DNA from: Melitaea cinxia
Lineage: Eukaryota > Arthropoda > Insecta > Lepidoptera > Nymphalidae
Length of the DNA stretch: 64,000 bases
Direction: 5' to 3'
Assembly: GCF_905220565.1 (NCBI RefSeq)
Contig: NC_059422.1
Span: 8,266,272 to 8,330,271, forward strand
A program made the position numbers and the translations under genes. Of this stretch, positions 39,840 through 51,481 are shown piece by piece; within the stretch, counting starts at the first letter, position 1, and every line of letters starts with the position of its first letter. Below the pieces are notes generated by a model, which made no database searches, was not told the DNA's origin, and saw nothing but the letters and a program-made list of their open reading frames with translations.

Positions 39840-41690
39840 AAAACAGTAGTAGGATGAATCCTTTTTTTATTTGAACATAGGCACGGACAAAACAAACAAA
39901 AACGTCTAGACCAGATCAAATATTTTTGACGTCTGGAGTTCTAAATAAAAATTTGACATAATCAAGAGTTGAAGATAAATTAGAGCAACAGTCATCAAAT
40001 CGTCATATCAAACATGAAGTTGTTTGAAATGAAAACATAAAATCATTTACAAAAAAAAAAAAAATAACAACAGTAATAAAAGAAAGTTAAGGTAGGTAAT
40101 GTGCCCAGTGTTATAAGCAACCTTAAGTTACTTAGTCAAAATATTAAGTTAATCTAAATTTCTATTGTTTGTAAATTGGATCTGATAAATTAATTTATTT
40201 TTCAATTTTAATAAATTGGATAAGTATTCGATGTGATGAACGAATTTGGCCAATAACTCCATATTAATAACATATCATCTTTTACCATTGCCTTCTTCGT
40301 AAAAATTGATTTTATTTAGCTACTAAGCCATTTCAGGTAATATACCAATCCCACGAAAACCTATTTGTATTTCTCAATTTTACGAACAAATTTTATAAGA
40401 CATCTAATACTCTCCCGTGGTCTCGTGGGTACATCAGGGGTCGCTTTTACATCAATCTTTAGATTTACGACATATCGCTACCAATACGAGGCACAGTAAG
40501 TAAACCTCTACGGACCTAGCTAAAATCTTTATCTCTTGGGCGTGATATTCTAGTGCTCAGAAAATAATAAACTAGTATGCCGAAGATCTCATGAGGGTAT
40601 AAATTTTGTGCAACTACTTTGACAAGTCAAGGTTGCTAGATGACACTGGATACGTTACCTAAGTCTGTAATGTACCTATTGTCAAGATGTAGCAATTTTT
40701 TAATTTTGTTCGTTGATTTTGTTACCTTGAATTTTCACTTTTAATTATTTATTTATTTTTATTTTTTTGAAAATATATAGTAATTTTTTGACGTTCGTTA
40801 ATTGTGTATATGGCGACATAAATATTTTAATTTTATTTCAAGATATTTTTATTTATTACTTTGTTCTGTAGTGTGGCAATGTGGCTTTTTTAAGACCACT
40901 ATCATTCTAAAGATTTGCACCGATCAATCACAATTTTTGTGGACCTTAGCGCGGAACGAATGCATTGTTGTTTTAGAATAATTTGGAGTAATTTAATTCA
41001 GATGTTTGTGAAAATATAATGTTGCTAATTTCACGCTTTTACTATCATACGGCATTTATGATATTAAACTTAACCAATGCAGTTGATCTACTATCAAAAC
41101 ACGTAGACGTATGCAGGGTTCTCCAGGAGGTTATCGATTCGGTTTAATTTGTATCTATATTAGCCAGCTGTTATCTAAAACACATGAACTAAGTGGCCTA
41201 AATAAGGAAAAGACGACCGTGCATGTATGTTGAAGTATGTTGTCCTGAGATGTTATCCTGAAGTTATCCTGTCTCGTGAACTATCAAACGTGTGAATTTC
41301 TGCGCATTTTTTTAAATTTTCATTCAGAAAGATATTAGAAAACGTTAGAAAAATATGTAGACATTTTCAAGGCACTGAGCACATGTAATATTTCCATAAT
41401 ATTAATCATTTCAAGTCATTCACAATATAACTACGTCTAACACACTGTTAATACAATAAATGAGTCAACTACCCTCATTACCGCACCTTTGAAACTTTGC
41501 TCAATTGTATCGAGGGTGTGCCAGCTCGTACTATCCCTACACACCCCACTTTGACATACCATTAGGTAATGACTTACCTTGTGTAGTTATTGAACTATTA
41601 TTTATTAATTTATTTACACTTTCTCACACCAATACATGGCTTTAACAGTATTACAAATGATATATAAAAATAGAATTTGCATCAGTTTCA
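39840..41690. other. Longest stretch without a recognised element
   Basis: About 1.85 kb of AT-rich, apparently unique DNA. No splice-framed exon and no window-internal repeat was found. It is a candidate for conserved non-coding sequence if comparison shows conservation. Confidence -1.
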
Positions 41691-41691
41691 A

Positions 41692-41832
41692 CAGGCGGCC
41701 TTATCGCTAATACAGCGATCTCTTCCAGGCAACCTTTGGGCAGAGGATTAAATTTTACTTACTAGCTCTTACGACCTCTGTCCGTCCATATTTATTACAC
41801 GATAAGTAATCACCAACATATCATATTTCAAA
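41692..41832 (-). repeat. LINE tail fragment plus Helitron fragment
   Basis: 'aggcggccttatcgctaata' and 'cagcgatctcttccaggcaa' are the complement of the LINE tail at 58668-58812. 'gacctctgtccgtccatatt' and 'gataagtaatcaccaacata' are the complement of the 8524-8701 Helitron subfamily. Confidence -1.
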
Positions 41833-41886
41833 ACGACAATCGCAGTTATTCACTTAGTATTAAAAGCGATTTCAGCGATTCACTTT

Positions 41887-42090
41887 TTAGCCGACTTCAA
41901 ACAAGAAAGAGGATCTCAATTCGCCTATTTTTTTAGTTCATAACTTCTTACTGGGTATACCGATTTCGAAGATTCTCTGAGTTATCCCTAATGATGCGTA
42001 TTTAATTTATTGGTATATCGACAAACTACGTCGTATTACTTGTCGATGTAATTGATGTCGGTTTTTTTCATTTGCAAGCAAACACATATT
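41887..42090 (-). repeat. AACCGACTTC-family element, minimal copy
   Basis: 'tagccgacttcaaacaagaa' to 'gatgtcggtttttttcattt' and 'gcaagcaaacaca'. About 200 bp, near the shortest with both ends. Confidence -1.
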
Positions 42091-42332
42091 TTCATAGATA
42101 GACAGATAAATAAGAACTACATTAATCTTTTATAAGTAGAGAACTTGTCCCATTTGGCGGATGTTGCTGCATTAAATAAATCTCGTTAACGGAAACCAAT
42201 CTTATTACACAAGTAAGTAAATAGGTGAATCGTCATGTCGAATGTATCAATAATATCAATAGCATATACTACAATATCCTCTACTTTGCTTGTAATTTGT
42301 AACTTAGTGTCTCTTTCTTTCCGAGGAATCGT

Positions 42333-42595
42333 TCTGATGTAGCAATGTGCCTAAAGACAAGTTGTCGCGAGTTCAATTCTCGTTCTAGGTAGATATAACA
42401 CTCGATAAAGATTTTGGTCTAGATGTATGTCCTTGTTAGATTCCCAAATGCCCCGGTGAGCACATAACGCTATTGATCCGGAAATTATCCGCCACTATCC
42501 AATAGTGCAGTTTAGTGGATTAAGCTCTTCTCTTGTATATGAAAAAAGAGGCATTTGCAGCAGTGAGAATACACAGATTAATTCAGTCGAGCATG
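42333..42595 (+). mobile_element. tRNA-derived SINE, strongly decayed
   Basis: B-box-like GAGTTCAATTCTC (42370), 'gccccggtgagcacataacg', 'tggattaagctcttctcttg' and tail 'gaggcatttgcagcagtgag'. Same order as 14890-15216 with many changes. Confidence -1.
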
Positions 42596-42627
42596 TAAGG
42601 AGAAGCTGATATAAACACAAGTAAAAA

Positions 42628-42817
42628 GTGTGCTTTAGATCACGCGACTGAAGTAAAACTTACGAAACGTAACTCTCTCTCTGTCTATCTTCACTAACTT
42701 ATATCTCCCTCTCAACTTCCCATCGCCTCACCCAATCACACTTTTCGTAACGCTCTCGTAACGCATTCACCAGCTTACTCCACTAGTCAAGCGTGCGTAA
42801 AGAAATTTTACTTCAAA
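42628..42817 (+). repeat. GAAGTAAAACTTC MITE-like element
   Basis: 'gtgtgctttagatcacgcga' to 'gtaaagaaattttacttcaa', with 'tcaccagcttactccac' in between. Confidence -1.
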
Positions 42818-43344
42818 CACCATACCATCTCTGACAATTACATCGGTAGCTACTAATAAGTCCAATTCATAAAACAACTATGTTACGATTTCACTACAAT
42901 TGTTATAAGTACACTTTCTAGTGAGTGCATAAAGATGTAACCTACACTGAATTTGAAATTAGGCTTCCAGTTTTTTATCTCTAAAACTTCATCTAATTTA
43001 GAGCAGCAGGTTGGGCGTGATTCTATCACAAGCACACGAAAAATCTGATAGTTTTTGGCTTGTATTGCCCTTCTAAATATCGCTTTACTTCGTTTATCCA
43101 CTTTTACACTTTAAACTTCGAGAGCAAAAAATTCATTATTGTTCTGTTCACAGTAACCTAAATAGCTTTATTTCTCACCATAATCACGAAATGTCTACAC
43201 TACATTGTTTTATAACATACCTACTGGTTTCAAAAACGCATCAACGTACTAAACCTACAAAATTAACCTACGAGTAGCTAGTATTTCAATACAGGTATAC
43301 AAAACATTGCGAATCATCATAGGTACTTTCTAAATATTTATGAC

Positions 43345-43550
43345 TAGCATCTCGCCCCGACTTCGCCGGGCATTTAACAAAAATTTCAATAAAGAAAATT
43401 CCCAAATTTTTTGAAAATAGAATATAGCCAATGTAACCCGCGGATCACCCAGGGATAGTGTAGCTTCCTAACAGTAAAAGAATTTTTCAAATCGGTTCAG
43501 AGCCTATTCGATGAAAACAATCTCTTTCCTGTTTATAATATTAGTATAGA
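43345..43550 (-). mobile_element. Helitron-like element
   Basis: Starts 'ctagcatctcgccccgactt' (complement of a CTAG end) and contains 'aaatcggttcagagcctatt'. Ends near 'ttataatattagtatag', resembling the complement of a TCTATACTAATATTATAA start. Confidence -1.
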
Positions 43551-43574
43551 AAACAAATATTATATACATAAAAT

Positions 43575-43735
43575 CATTTAACAGGTTTATTTGTAAATAA
43601 AAAGTAATGGAATTTACCACACATTACCAAGCAATTTTTCGACTATCTAATACGTTGACGATGTTTTCATTTAGTTACTTGATGATGTAAAATGAAATCT
43701 GTTTTTTTTTTTGTTTGAAAACAAACACAATTATT
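43575..43735 (-). repeat. AACCGACTTC-family element, left-end fragment
   Basis: 'tttcatttagttacttgatg', then 'tgaaatctgttttttttttt' and 'gtttgaaaacaaacacaatt', the mutated palindrome end. Confidence -1.
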
Positions 43736-43784
43736 CATATTTTATGCAGTTTTTGTCTTAGGGTTATACAGTAGTTTTTTCATG

Positions 43785-44015
43785 ACGTACATAATGACAA
43801 GCCTATCCGGATCCGGCAGACGTTGTTCTATCCGGAATACAGCTACCAAATTTGTTTTTGACATACCTATAGCAGCACCACCTACCGGGTCAAATTGTAT
43901 TGTTAAACCACCCATAAACCCATAAAAATATACGTATATTTTACCCAAATCGGTCCAGCCGTTTAAGAGGAGTTCAGTGACAAACACACGCAAAGAAGAA
44001 ATATATATATAGAAA
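43785..44015 (-). mobile_element. Helitron-like element
   Basis: 'ccaaatcggtccagccgttt', 'agaggagttcagtgacaaac' near its 5' part. A related piece is at 37866-37990 ('cggcagacgttttcctgg', 'ccagccttttaggatttcag'). Confidence -1.
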
Positions 44016-44052
44016 AAGTGGGTCACAAAATATTTAACTACCTTCGTATTAA

Positions 44053-44442
44053 CCCTTAATTTTCATTGATATTTGTAACGTAGAAAAAAATATTACCAAA
44101 ATGTTGATACTATTTTGTGATCTCTTCTAGTATTGAATTAAGAAAGTTTATATTAATAAAAGCTATTTAATTACATAAACAAGCCTATTTTTTAATATTT
44201 CAGACCATTTATTCAAGTAAATAGTTAAAACTTACTTGCTAGAAGCAAACATACAATACAATACAATACAAATATACTTTATTGTATAACCAAAAACAAT
44301 ACAAGTAACATAAAAGAAAAAGAAACAAGCGAGAAAAAAAAAATAATAATAACAAAAAAAAAAAGGAATGAACATACTATGGGGGCCGCACGGCCCCCAC
44401 GATACCAGTTACGTATGTCAAACTTACGATATCAGTTAAGGG
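44053..44442. mobile_element. Possible non-autonomous piggyBac-like element
   Basis: TTAA at 44049-44052 and 44443-44446 flank CCCTTAA and its complement TTAAGGG. The right end has a subterminal palindrome TGGGGGCCGCACGGCCCCCA at 44379-44398 next to ATAGTATG (read on the minus strand), the same arrangement as GGGGTCACGGGTGACCCC next to AATAGTATG in the 9780-11092 element. A LINE tail ('acaaatatactttattgtat') lies inside. Short terminal match, so uncertain. Confidence -1.
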
Positions 44443-44844
44443 TTAAACACAGTCTTTTACTTTTTAACAATAGAATATCTACGTCACGATTCTGTATTTT
44501 AGAAGAAATCCACTTTCTAATGTTTTACCGTATGATTCCAATTACGTTGATTATTAAAATTAGATTTAAATTTAATCGCATTTTAATGATCAAATCTAGA
44601 TTAGTACGATATTTACATTTTTGTGGCACATGTGACCCGCTTGCGCCATAATTAATTAAAGTTTACTTTTCATACGCCGAGAAGATACAGCAGATAAAAC
44701 ATATGATTACGCATCCAGTTTTAAAACGCTGACTGCAAAATTTGCTAGAAATGTCTGTTTTCAGAAACAGTTGGTGTGAGAAAAATTTAACTCACTTGGC
44801 TGTAAAAGCGACGAAGGTTTTCAAAAGAAGAGTACGTATACGGG

Positions 44845-45073
44845 AGTGAAAAATAGATGTTGGCCGATTCTCAGCTCCCCGATATGCACACAAAATTTCA
44901 TAATATTTTATTAACCCTTTTAACCCCCCCCTATAACTTAGGGGTATGAAAAATAGATGTTGTTCGATTCTCAGACCTACCCAATATGCACACAAAATTT
45001 CATGAGAATCGGTCAAGCCGTTTCGGAGGAGTTTAACTACAAACACCGCGACAAGAGAATTTTATATATTAGA
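44845..45073 (-). mobile_element. Helitron-like element with internal partial duplication
   Basis: The unit 'atgaaaaatagatgttg...gattctcag...atatgcacacaaaatttcat' occurs twice (44846 and 44946). The 5' end matches 17203-17405 exactly in form (TC complement at 45072-45073). The 3' CTAG end is missing. Confidence -1.
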
Positions 45074-45074
45074 T

Positions 45075-45310
45075 TGTGTTTACTTGCAAACGAAAAAAAA
45101 ATACCAACTTCATCTACAAGGATCAGTAATACAACGTAGATAGAAGAAAAACAGTCAAGTAAATGTGCAGTATTAGAGATAGCCCAAAAGGCATAAGTTC
45201 TTTTCACACTCTCTATGAAATCGGTCCACTCAGTAAAATCTTGTGAGGTATGTATACATAAAAATACAGTCGAATTTAGAACCTCCTCCTTTTTTGGAAG
45301 GTTAAAAATA
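45075..45310 (+). repeat. AACCGACTTC-family element, short copy
   Basis: Palindrome variant GTTTACTTGCAAAC, one internal unit, end 'ctcctccttttttggaaggt'. It starts directly at the Helitron's 5' end. Confidence -1.
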
Positions 45311-45387
45311 CCATATTTAAGTAGGCTTCAATAGCAATTTCCAATACTCATATTATGATGATTGTAAATATATCCTAGGCGACTGAT

Positions 45388-45535
45388 GATCCAAGCCTGC
45401 GGTCACCAACCCGCCTGCCAAGCGTGGTAACTATGGGCAAAACACATGAGTTTGCGCTATAATGTAAGGCGCGAACTTGGGGAGGTCTATGGCCACCAGT
45501 GAGTGGACTGCGGTTGAAGTGGTGATTATGATTAC
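45388..45535 (+). mobile_element. RTE-tailed SINE-like element, 5'-truncated
   Basis: 'gcggtcaccaacccgcctgc' to 'gtctatggccaccagtgagt' and '(gatt)' tail. It starts close to the point at which the short copies 3238-3382 and 63383-63500 are cut. Confidence -1.
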
Positions 45536-45687
45536 TGATACCTAAAACACAATCATTATGTTCCCTACTTTAGGAACAGATGATCGAGTGTGTCCATTAA
45601 ACATATCTATACTTATAAAGCTGAAAAGGTTGTTTGTTGAAGCTCGTCTATCTCGGAAACTAATGGTTTGAATAAAAAAAAACGAAA

Positions 45688-45840
45688 GAGCTTTAGACCA
45701 CACGACTGAAGTAAAACATACGAAACGTAACTCTCTCTTTCTATCTTCACTAACTTATGTCTCCCTCTCAACTTCCGTTCGCCTCACCCGATCATACTTT
45801 TCGTAACGCTCTCGTTACGCACCAGCTTACTCCCCAAGTA
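45688..45840 (+). repeat. GAAGTAAAACTTC MITE-like element, right end lost
   Basis: 'gctttagaccacacgactga', 'ctcacccgatcatacttttc', stops at 'cttactccccaagta'. Confidence -1.
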
Positions 45841-45844
45841 TAGT

Positions 45845-46810
45845 CTATTTACCGAGCGTGTGAAAGCGTGGGGTATAGCTCGTTTGAACATTACTTATTT
45901 ATTTTGATATAAATCTTGATCATAAGTTTAGTTTCATTGAGTACAAGTCACGATCGCGTGCGTTACGTCTTATTAGCTGAACAACGTGACTGATATGAGA
46001 TCCGATACAATGGTATCAAGGCACGCTGTATTTGATGACCGAGCGATTATAGTAGTCGACATAGGATGGGGTATCATCAATCACTGTAATGTTTATTTAT
46101 ATTTATTCCAAATTACACAAACAGTATTATATAACAAGTACAGCAACATTATCATTTGCGCAATATCATACTAAAACGAATCGGCATAATGTACGTTATG
46201 TTTCGTTTTTTATTGTCAGGACAGTTATGTAGCGAGCTTAATTCGCGCCCGTGGCATAATACCCTTTTAGCCCCCCTTCCCCCATTCGAAAACCATATAG
46301 TATATGTCCAACAATTTTTGCATAAAAGAAAAAAAAAACGAAATATAAAGCAAAAATATGTTGGCACGAAGATTTTCAGACCTAGTTAACGATATTTCTT
46401 ATTTCTATTACGTATTTTTTACAATTAAATATATATATATATATATATTCTATAAAAGTCTTTGTCTAAATCAGCAGGATATTTATAAAGTCATAATTAT
46501 CTTATTATTATGTCAATCGAATGACGTATATCCGACCAATCAAGTAAAATATGCATAAAGCTTCTGTGGGCGGTGTCGGCCACGGTGGTCGGATCTGTGG
46601 ACATTAGGTGACCTTAATAGATGGCCATCGCGACGGTCAATCGATAACTGAAGGTATAAACACGCAAAACTTATTCGAAACATATCCGAAGCTTTTACTG
46701 TAGTAGGACTATCCAGTTTATGATAAAAGTTGCCCTATACGAATATACTTAAAGCTTCCATCTCATCATCAGTATAAATAAAAGTACTAACATTATTTAA
46801 AAAACCTGAT
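45845..46810. other. No recognised gene; one (AT)n tract
   Basis: Mostly unique. (AT)n at 46429-46449. Several small open frames (for example 46156-46389) lack any recognisable motif and splice context. Confidence -1.
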
Positions 46811-46814
46811 ATTT

Positions 46815-46990
46815 ATCACGAGGCTTGTGAACAAGACATTCGTAGATAATGTCGAAATATCGAGCTCCGCAAAATGAAAACAAAAAACATGTAAATATCC
46901 CGTCTTTGAATAATTTTAGTAACAAAAATAACCATGTTAATTTAAAATCTTAAATAAAAGTAAATTGCTAAATTATTACTAAGCGGCAAA
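46815..46990. repeat. Dispersed repeat 'gtcgaaatatcgagctccgc'
   Basis: Second copy of the repeat at 36565-36780, with the outer arm inverted relative to the core. Confidence -1.
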
Positions 46991-46999
46991 ATTCAAGAA

Positions 47000-47500
47000 C
47001 AGGGCTAGATTAATTGGGTTATTTTTTCTTTAATTTTCTAATTTTTTGCAGAAGGTTCTTAAGAAATGAAAAAGTAAGAAAATTACGCAGAAAATCTGTT
47101 CAGAAAACATAAAAACCTATTTCAACTTCATATTTCCAACGAAAAGATAAAATCTATTGTATTTGTATCAGCTACTCTGTTAACAGACGTCAATTTAAAA
47201 CTAACTAAACTTTTTACTTCATTTTGGAGTCCAGAATTTTCTTTTCGCGCATCAGAACTGTACATAGAACTCGAGCTTATTATTAAAACCAATCTAAAAG
47301 CAATTTCAAAGATTTCAGCACACAATGACACGCAGTGTTCACCGACACAATGCCAATTCACATTCAATTTACAGTAAATATCAGAGGTGAATCATGGAAA
47401 CGTATATTTGCACAAAACAAGTTGAAGGTTGAGTCGCGACCTACTTTGAACGTACTTATATTTTGTTAGAGGATATGCGCCAAATCTTCTGTGACTGTAT
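47000..47500. other. Unassigned sequence
   Basis: A 79-codon open frame on the minus strand (47128-47367) has no recognisable motif; composition is not clearly coding. No repeat recognised. Confidence -1.
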
Positions 47501-47889
47501 TTAGCCTATAACATCCCACGGCGGGCATAGGCCTCTTTTTCCATATAGGAGTATTTTCTGTACTAGTCTGCCCAAAGATTGTCTGAAAGAAATTCGTGTT
47601 TTTGACGATAATATTTTGTTATTTGGATATTTAATGCTTTATTTATTGGGAGGCAAAAATAGATTAAACATATGTAACCATTCAACTACAATTTTTTCCA
47701 TTCCGTTTATATTTGCGTAACTTTTACAAATTAGGACTAGCATGGTGGTCTTGTGTATATACGTATAGTAAGTAAGTATCTTATGTATATGCAATATTTG
47801 CTACACATTTATCGTCTGTCTTTGTTCACGCAAGTGTAAAACTATTTATTGATTATTGAAATCATTTTCCATACTCTGAGTCATTGAGT

Positions 47890-48060
47890 TATCTATAAGT
47901 ATATACAAAAATAAATGTTTGTCTGTATGTCCTTTATAGAATCGTAACCTATGCATTTGATCATGTCATGATCTTCAGCAAAGTATTGTGCATGAGCCCA
48001 CAAAGGTTTCTGAGTTGGTACGACTAAAAAAAAGTGTAGCAACGCGCGCAGGGTACCTAT
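47890..48060 (+). mobile_element. Helitron-like element, diverged
   Basis: 'tctataagtatatacaaaaa', 'tcgtaacctatgcatttgat', 'gtgtagcaacgcgcgcaggg'. It has the AT-rich start and GC-rich end of the class; the CTAG end is replaced by 'cctatag'. Confidence -1.
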
Positions 48061-48406
48061 AGCTCGTCGTTTGCAAAATATACTTCATATCCTAAAATTT
48101 AGTAGGATTCTGTTAGGATAAAACTAAAACTCTGTAATCACAAACGAGGTCATGGATACAAAGATCTGTGAAATTTGCGTTAAAAAGTTAGAGACAGTAA
48201 AAATAATTTTGACAACGGAGGAGTGCTCTTCAGTACCCAGATTGTTTCGGGTTTTTATTACAAAAATTTGATAGTATTTAAAATAAAAGTATATATAAAA
48301 AGGTTTTCTTGAGTGCCTTTGTTCTTTGCCTAGTTGTGAGACAATTGTAACGCTACACCAATTTAGTTCCCATCTAAGAAAAAGGAACTGACAATAATAA
48401 TTCAAC

Positions 48407-48690
48407 TGAGGTAGGGTACAGCAGGAATTTCCTGCTCAAAATATGGAGCAGCCCGACTGGGGTAGTAAGTACCTCGACCTTACAGAAGACCACAGCTAAA
48501 TAATACTGCTCTCAAGCAGTATTGTGTTCCTGTTGGTGAGTAAGGTGACTAGAGCTCCTGGGGGGATTGGGGATTTGGTCGGCAACGCGCTTGCGATGCT
48601 TCTGGTGTTGCAGGCGTTTATAAGCTACGGTAATCTCTTAGCATCAGGTGAGCCGTACGCTCGTTTGCCGACCTAGTGATATAAAAAAAA
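48407..48690 (+). repeat. CGTACGG element, complete
   Basis: 'gaggtagggtacagcaggaa' to 'catcaggtgagccgtacgct' and 'cgacctagtgatataaaa'. About 285 bp. Confidence -1.
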
Positions 48691-48699
48691 AGCCTGGTG

Positions 48700-49215
48700 T
48701 AGATCTCCAGACAGACGCAAGTAAGGCAAAACCTAAAAAACAGAAGACTTCTGCAATCTACCAATAATCTGCACGTATTGATTGTACGCTCCAGTGGTTC
48801 CTACTGAGTATATCGAGAGGGTACGCCGTTCGTCACAGACGAAAAAGCTTTAATCCAATATTTCAAACATATTTCAGACACTTGGAAATTTCTTCTGGCA
48901 ATGCCTAAGTTTACAACTGCCTATTTATCATTTATCTTAGAGACTTATTCACAACCCTACACCACAGATATTACTACTAAGAATCATTAGCCGTCAATCT
49001 TTACCCACCCACTGACCTACTTCTCTCGTTACTCAATAATATTCTAATCACCAAGTTATGCAAGCACATTACAATGAAAATGGGCTGTGCAGCAAATTTA
49101 TCGTCTCCGGCTTCAAGCGAATCTGCTGGTACAACGCCACACGCGAAAGTGACTCGCCGAACTTTATGTTGAACCTACGACTAGACGCACCACGCGGTTT
49201 CATTTGCCTTGAATT
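48700..49215. other. Unassigned sequence
   Basis: No family match. 49100-49200 is somewhat GC-richer ('cgcgaaagtgactcgccgaa') without a supported exon. Confidence -1.
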
Positions 49216-49219
49216 TTAA

Positions 49220-49585
49220 ACAACTTCAAAAAAGGGAGGTTCTCAATTCGAGTGTTTTTATGTGTTACGATTTTATAAGTTTTTACTGGGTGTACCGATT
49301 TTATTATTCTTTTTTATATTCGAAAGCTAGATAGATAATCTAATAAATTATATTTTCGTAACAAAAAAAAAAACAATTTTACACACACACACACACATTA
49401 TTAGAGACAATGCAAAAACTATTCGTCAGATTTCGCTCAAATTAAAATAGAACAACACGGCAAGCACCACTTTTTAAATTACAAAAGAATCATCAAAATC
49501 GTTACACCCGGTAATGAGTTACACATAAAACAGATGCAGGAACAGTTGAATTGAGAACCTCTTTCTATTATTGAAGGCGGTTAAA
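49220..49585. repeat. AACCGACTTC-family composite, inverted ends
   Basis: 'aaacaacttcaaaaaagggag' at the left and 'ctattattgaaggcggtt' at the right are the same terminus in opposite orientation, as in 34915-35475. The middle has (AC)n at 49382-49397. Confidence -1.
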
Positions 49586-49799
49586 ATGTCAATTATCATC
49601 TCCCACACTTCAATACAAGTGACCCAATTTGCCATCGGTGACTCAGTTGTTGACAGTGTGAGAGGTTGTCGTAATTATTATTACATAAAGAATAATAATA
49701 TTCCTGCCTCACACGATCATTATATGGAACCAGCTGCTACCTACGGTATTTCCGAATCGATACGACTTAGGGACCTTCAAAAAAAGAGCATACTCCTAT

Positions 49800-49905
49800 A
49801 TGAAAGGCCGGCAACGCGCCTGCTTGTTCTCTGATGTAGCGGGTGTCTATGGATGTTGCTTTCACTTACCAGCACGTTTGCCAACTGTCTGTTTGCCCCC
49901 TATTC
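49800..49905 (+). repeat. LINE 3' tail (CR1-like)
   Basis: 'ggccggcaacgcgcctgctt', 'ggtgtctatggatgttgctt', 'tgtttgccccctattctata'. Same order of words as the 3' part of the CGTACGG elements, which suggests that those elements borrowed this tail. Confidence -1.
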
Positions 49906-49909
49906 TATA

Positions 49910-50620
49910 TATAATATATTACCTGACATACAAATAAATTACCTGACACTAAAATACCCTAATTAAAATGACAATTGATTAAATGTTAAGCTGCCAAAAA
50001 ATCAAGCCTAGTTTTACAATATACAAATTTAAAAAAATCGAGAGATGACCTTAAAAAGACAAATAATTTTGAACAGTGTAAGTCAAAACAGTTAAAATTA
50101 AACCATATACCAACGTGAACTGTAGGGCCGTGTCGCGATCCATTACTTGGCCGGTTGCCAGTTGCACCTTATCTATCAATTTACACACAAGCCATTACAT
50201 ATTACTTGGAGCCACATAAATTAAAAAGTCCTGTGGATTTACTACTTTATGGGTGTTATGTAATATCGCATTTATCGTATTATAATGATTAATTGTTTTG
50301 AAACTTATAAAGACAACCCTGTTCTAAACAAATCACCAAGAATTAACAAAGTTAAACTACAAGTAAAACTATGTTGATTATAACAGAAAGCAAACTGCAC
50401 ATACATCAACACAACTGTTTACTTCATGTTAAAACATGTACAGGAAATTCGGCTTTCGATCAATCAAGATAGCGTCAAAAATGTTTGGGCTGTGTTTTCT
50501 TACATGTATAATACATTTTAGACATGGTACTATTTTATCTTTGGTCGTTTACAGGACTTTGAACTTCGTCTTAAGGGTTTTGATAAATGTAATTTTACAC
50601 TTTTGTTTTTTACCTTTTTT
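49910..50620. other. Unassigned AT-rich sequence
   Basis: No exon or repeat recognised apart from a local duplication 'attacctgaca' at 49919 and 49939. Confidence -1.
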
Positions 50621-50629
50621 TTCATACCA

Positions 50630-51235
50630 CTAGATCGGCAAACAAGCGTACGGCTCACCTGATGGTAAACGATTACCGTAGCATATCATCATCATCATTA
50701 TCATCATTTCAGCCTATTACAGTCCACTGTTGGACATAAGCCTCCACAAGTTCGCGCCAAAAATGCGTGAACTCATGTGTGTTGCTCATAGTCACCACGC
50801 TGGGCAGGCGGGTTGGTGACCGCAGGGCTGGCTTTGTCGCATCTAAGACGCTACTGCCCGTCTTCGGCCTGTGCCTTTCAAAGCCAGCGGTTAAATGGTT
50901 ATCCCGCCATCGGTCGGCTTCTTAAGTTCCAAGGTGGTAGTGGAACCTTGTTATCCCTTAGTCGCCTCTTACGACACCTACGAGAAGAGAGGGAGTGGCT
51001 ATATTCTTCGGTGCTGTAGCCACACAGCACCGTAGCTTATAGGCGTCTGCAACACCAGAAGCATCGTAATTCCCCCCAGAAGCTCTGGACACCTTATTTA
51101 CCAACAGGAATACAACACTGCTTGAAAGAACTATTATTTAGTTGTGATCTTCTGTAAGGTCGAGGTACTACCCCAGTCGGGCAGCTCCATATTTTGAGCT
51201 GGAAATTTCCTGCTGTGTCCTCCTCAGTTAATTAT
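50630..51235 (-). repeat. CGTACGG element split by a SINE
   Basis: The left piece 50630-50682 ('gatcggcaaacaagcgtacg') and right piece 51029-51235 ('cttataggcgtctgcaacac' to 'gaaatttcctgctgtgtcct') are contiguous in the 7921-8212 copy. Confidence -1.
50683..51028 (-). mobile_element. RTE-tailed SINE-like element, full length, nested
   Basis: Direct repeat ACCGTAGC at 50675-50682 and 51029-51036 within the CGTACGG element. (ATC)n tail at its left edge, 'gctgtagccacacagc' at its right edge. Shows that the CGTACGG copy is older. Confidence -1.
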
Positions 51236-51324
51236 GCTAGGATATAAATCCAATTTAACTGGTTGTAGCATCGATAGTTTGGATAAATTTCTGATATTCT
51301 AGATAAGAAGCAATCAGTGCTATA

Positions 51325-51480
51325 TTATTGATTAGTTTTGTGGGATCAGTGGCGATGTATCACATGCAAGACTACTTATAATTATTGAAGATTTTTTTTT
51401 AAAGTTATCAGCAGAGACGTTCACGTTGATTTTCGTCAGTAGAATCTAAATTCCGAATCTTTTGGGTACTTCTCATTAAC
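51325..51480 (+). mobile_element. LINE 3' tail (CR1-like), decayed
   Basis: 'gggatcagtggcgatgtatc', 'aatctaaattccgaatcttt' correspond to parts of 39560-39830. Confidence -1.
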
Positions 51481-51481
51481 T

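Noticed and set aside
41500..41600. Donor-like 'cttgtgtag / gtaagtc' on the minus strand as the end of an upstream exon
   Set aside because: All three upstream frames contain stops within about 40 bases and no acceptor lies nearer.
44379..44651. 90-codon open frame beginning in the GGCCCCC palindrome
   Set aside because: Lies across piggyBac-like ends and has no protein-family features.
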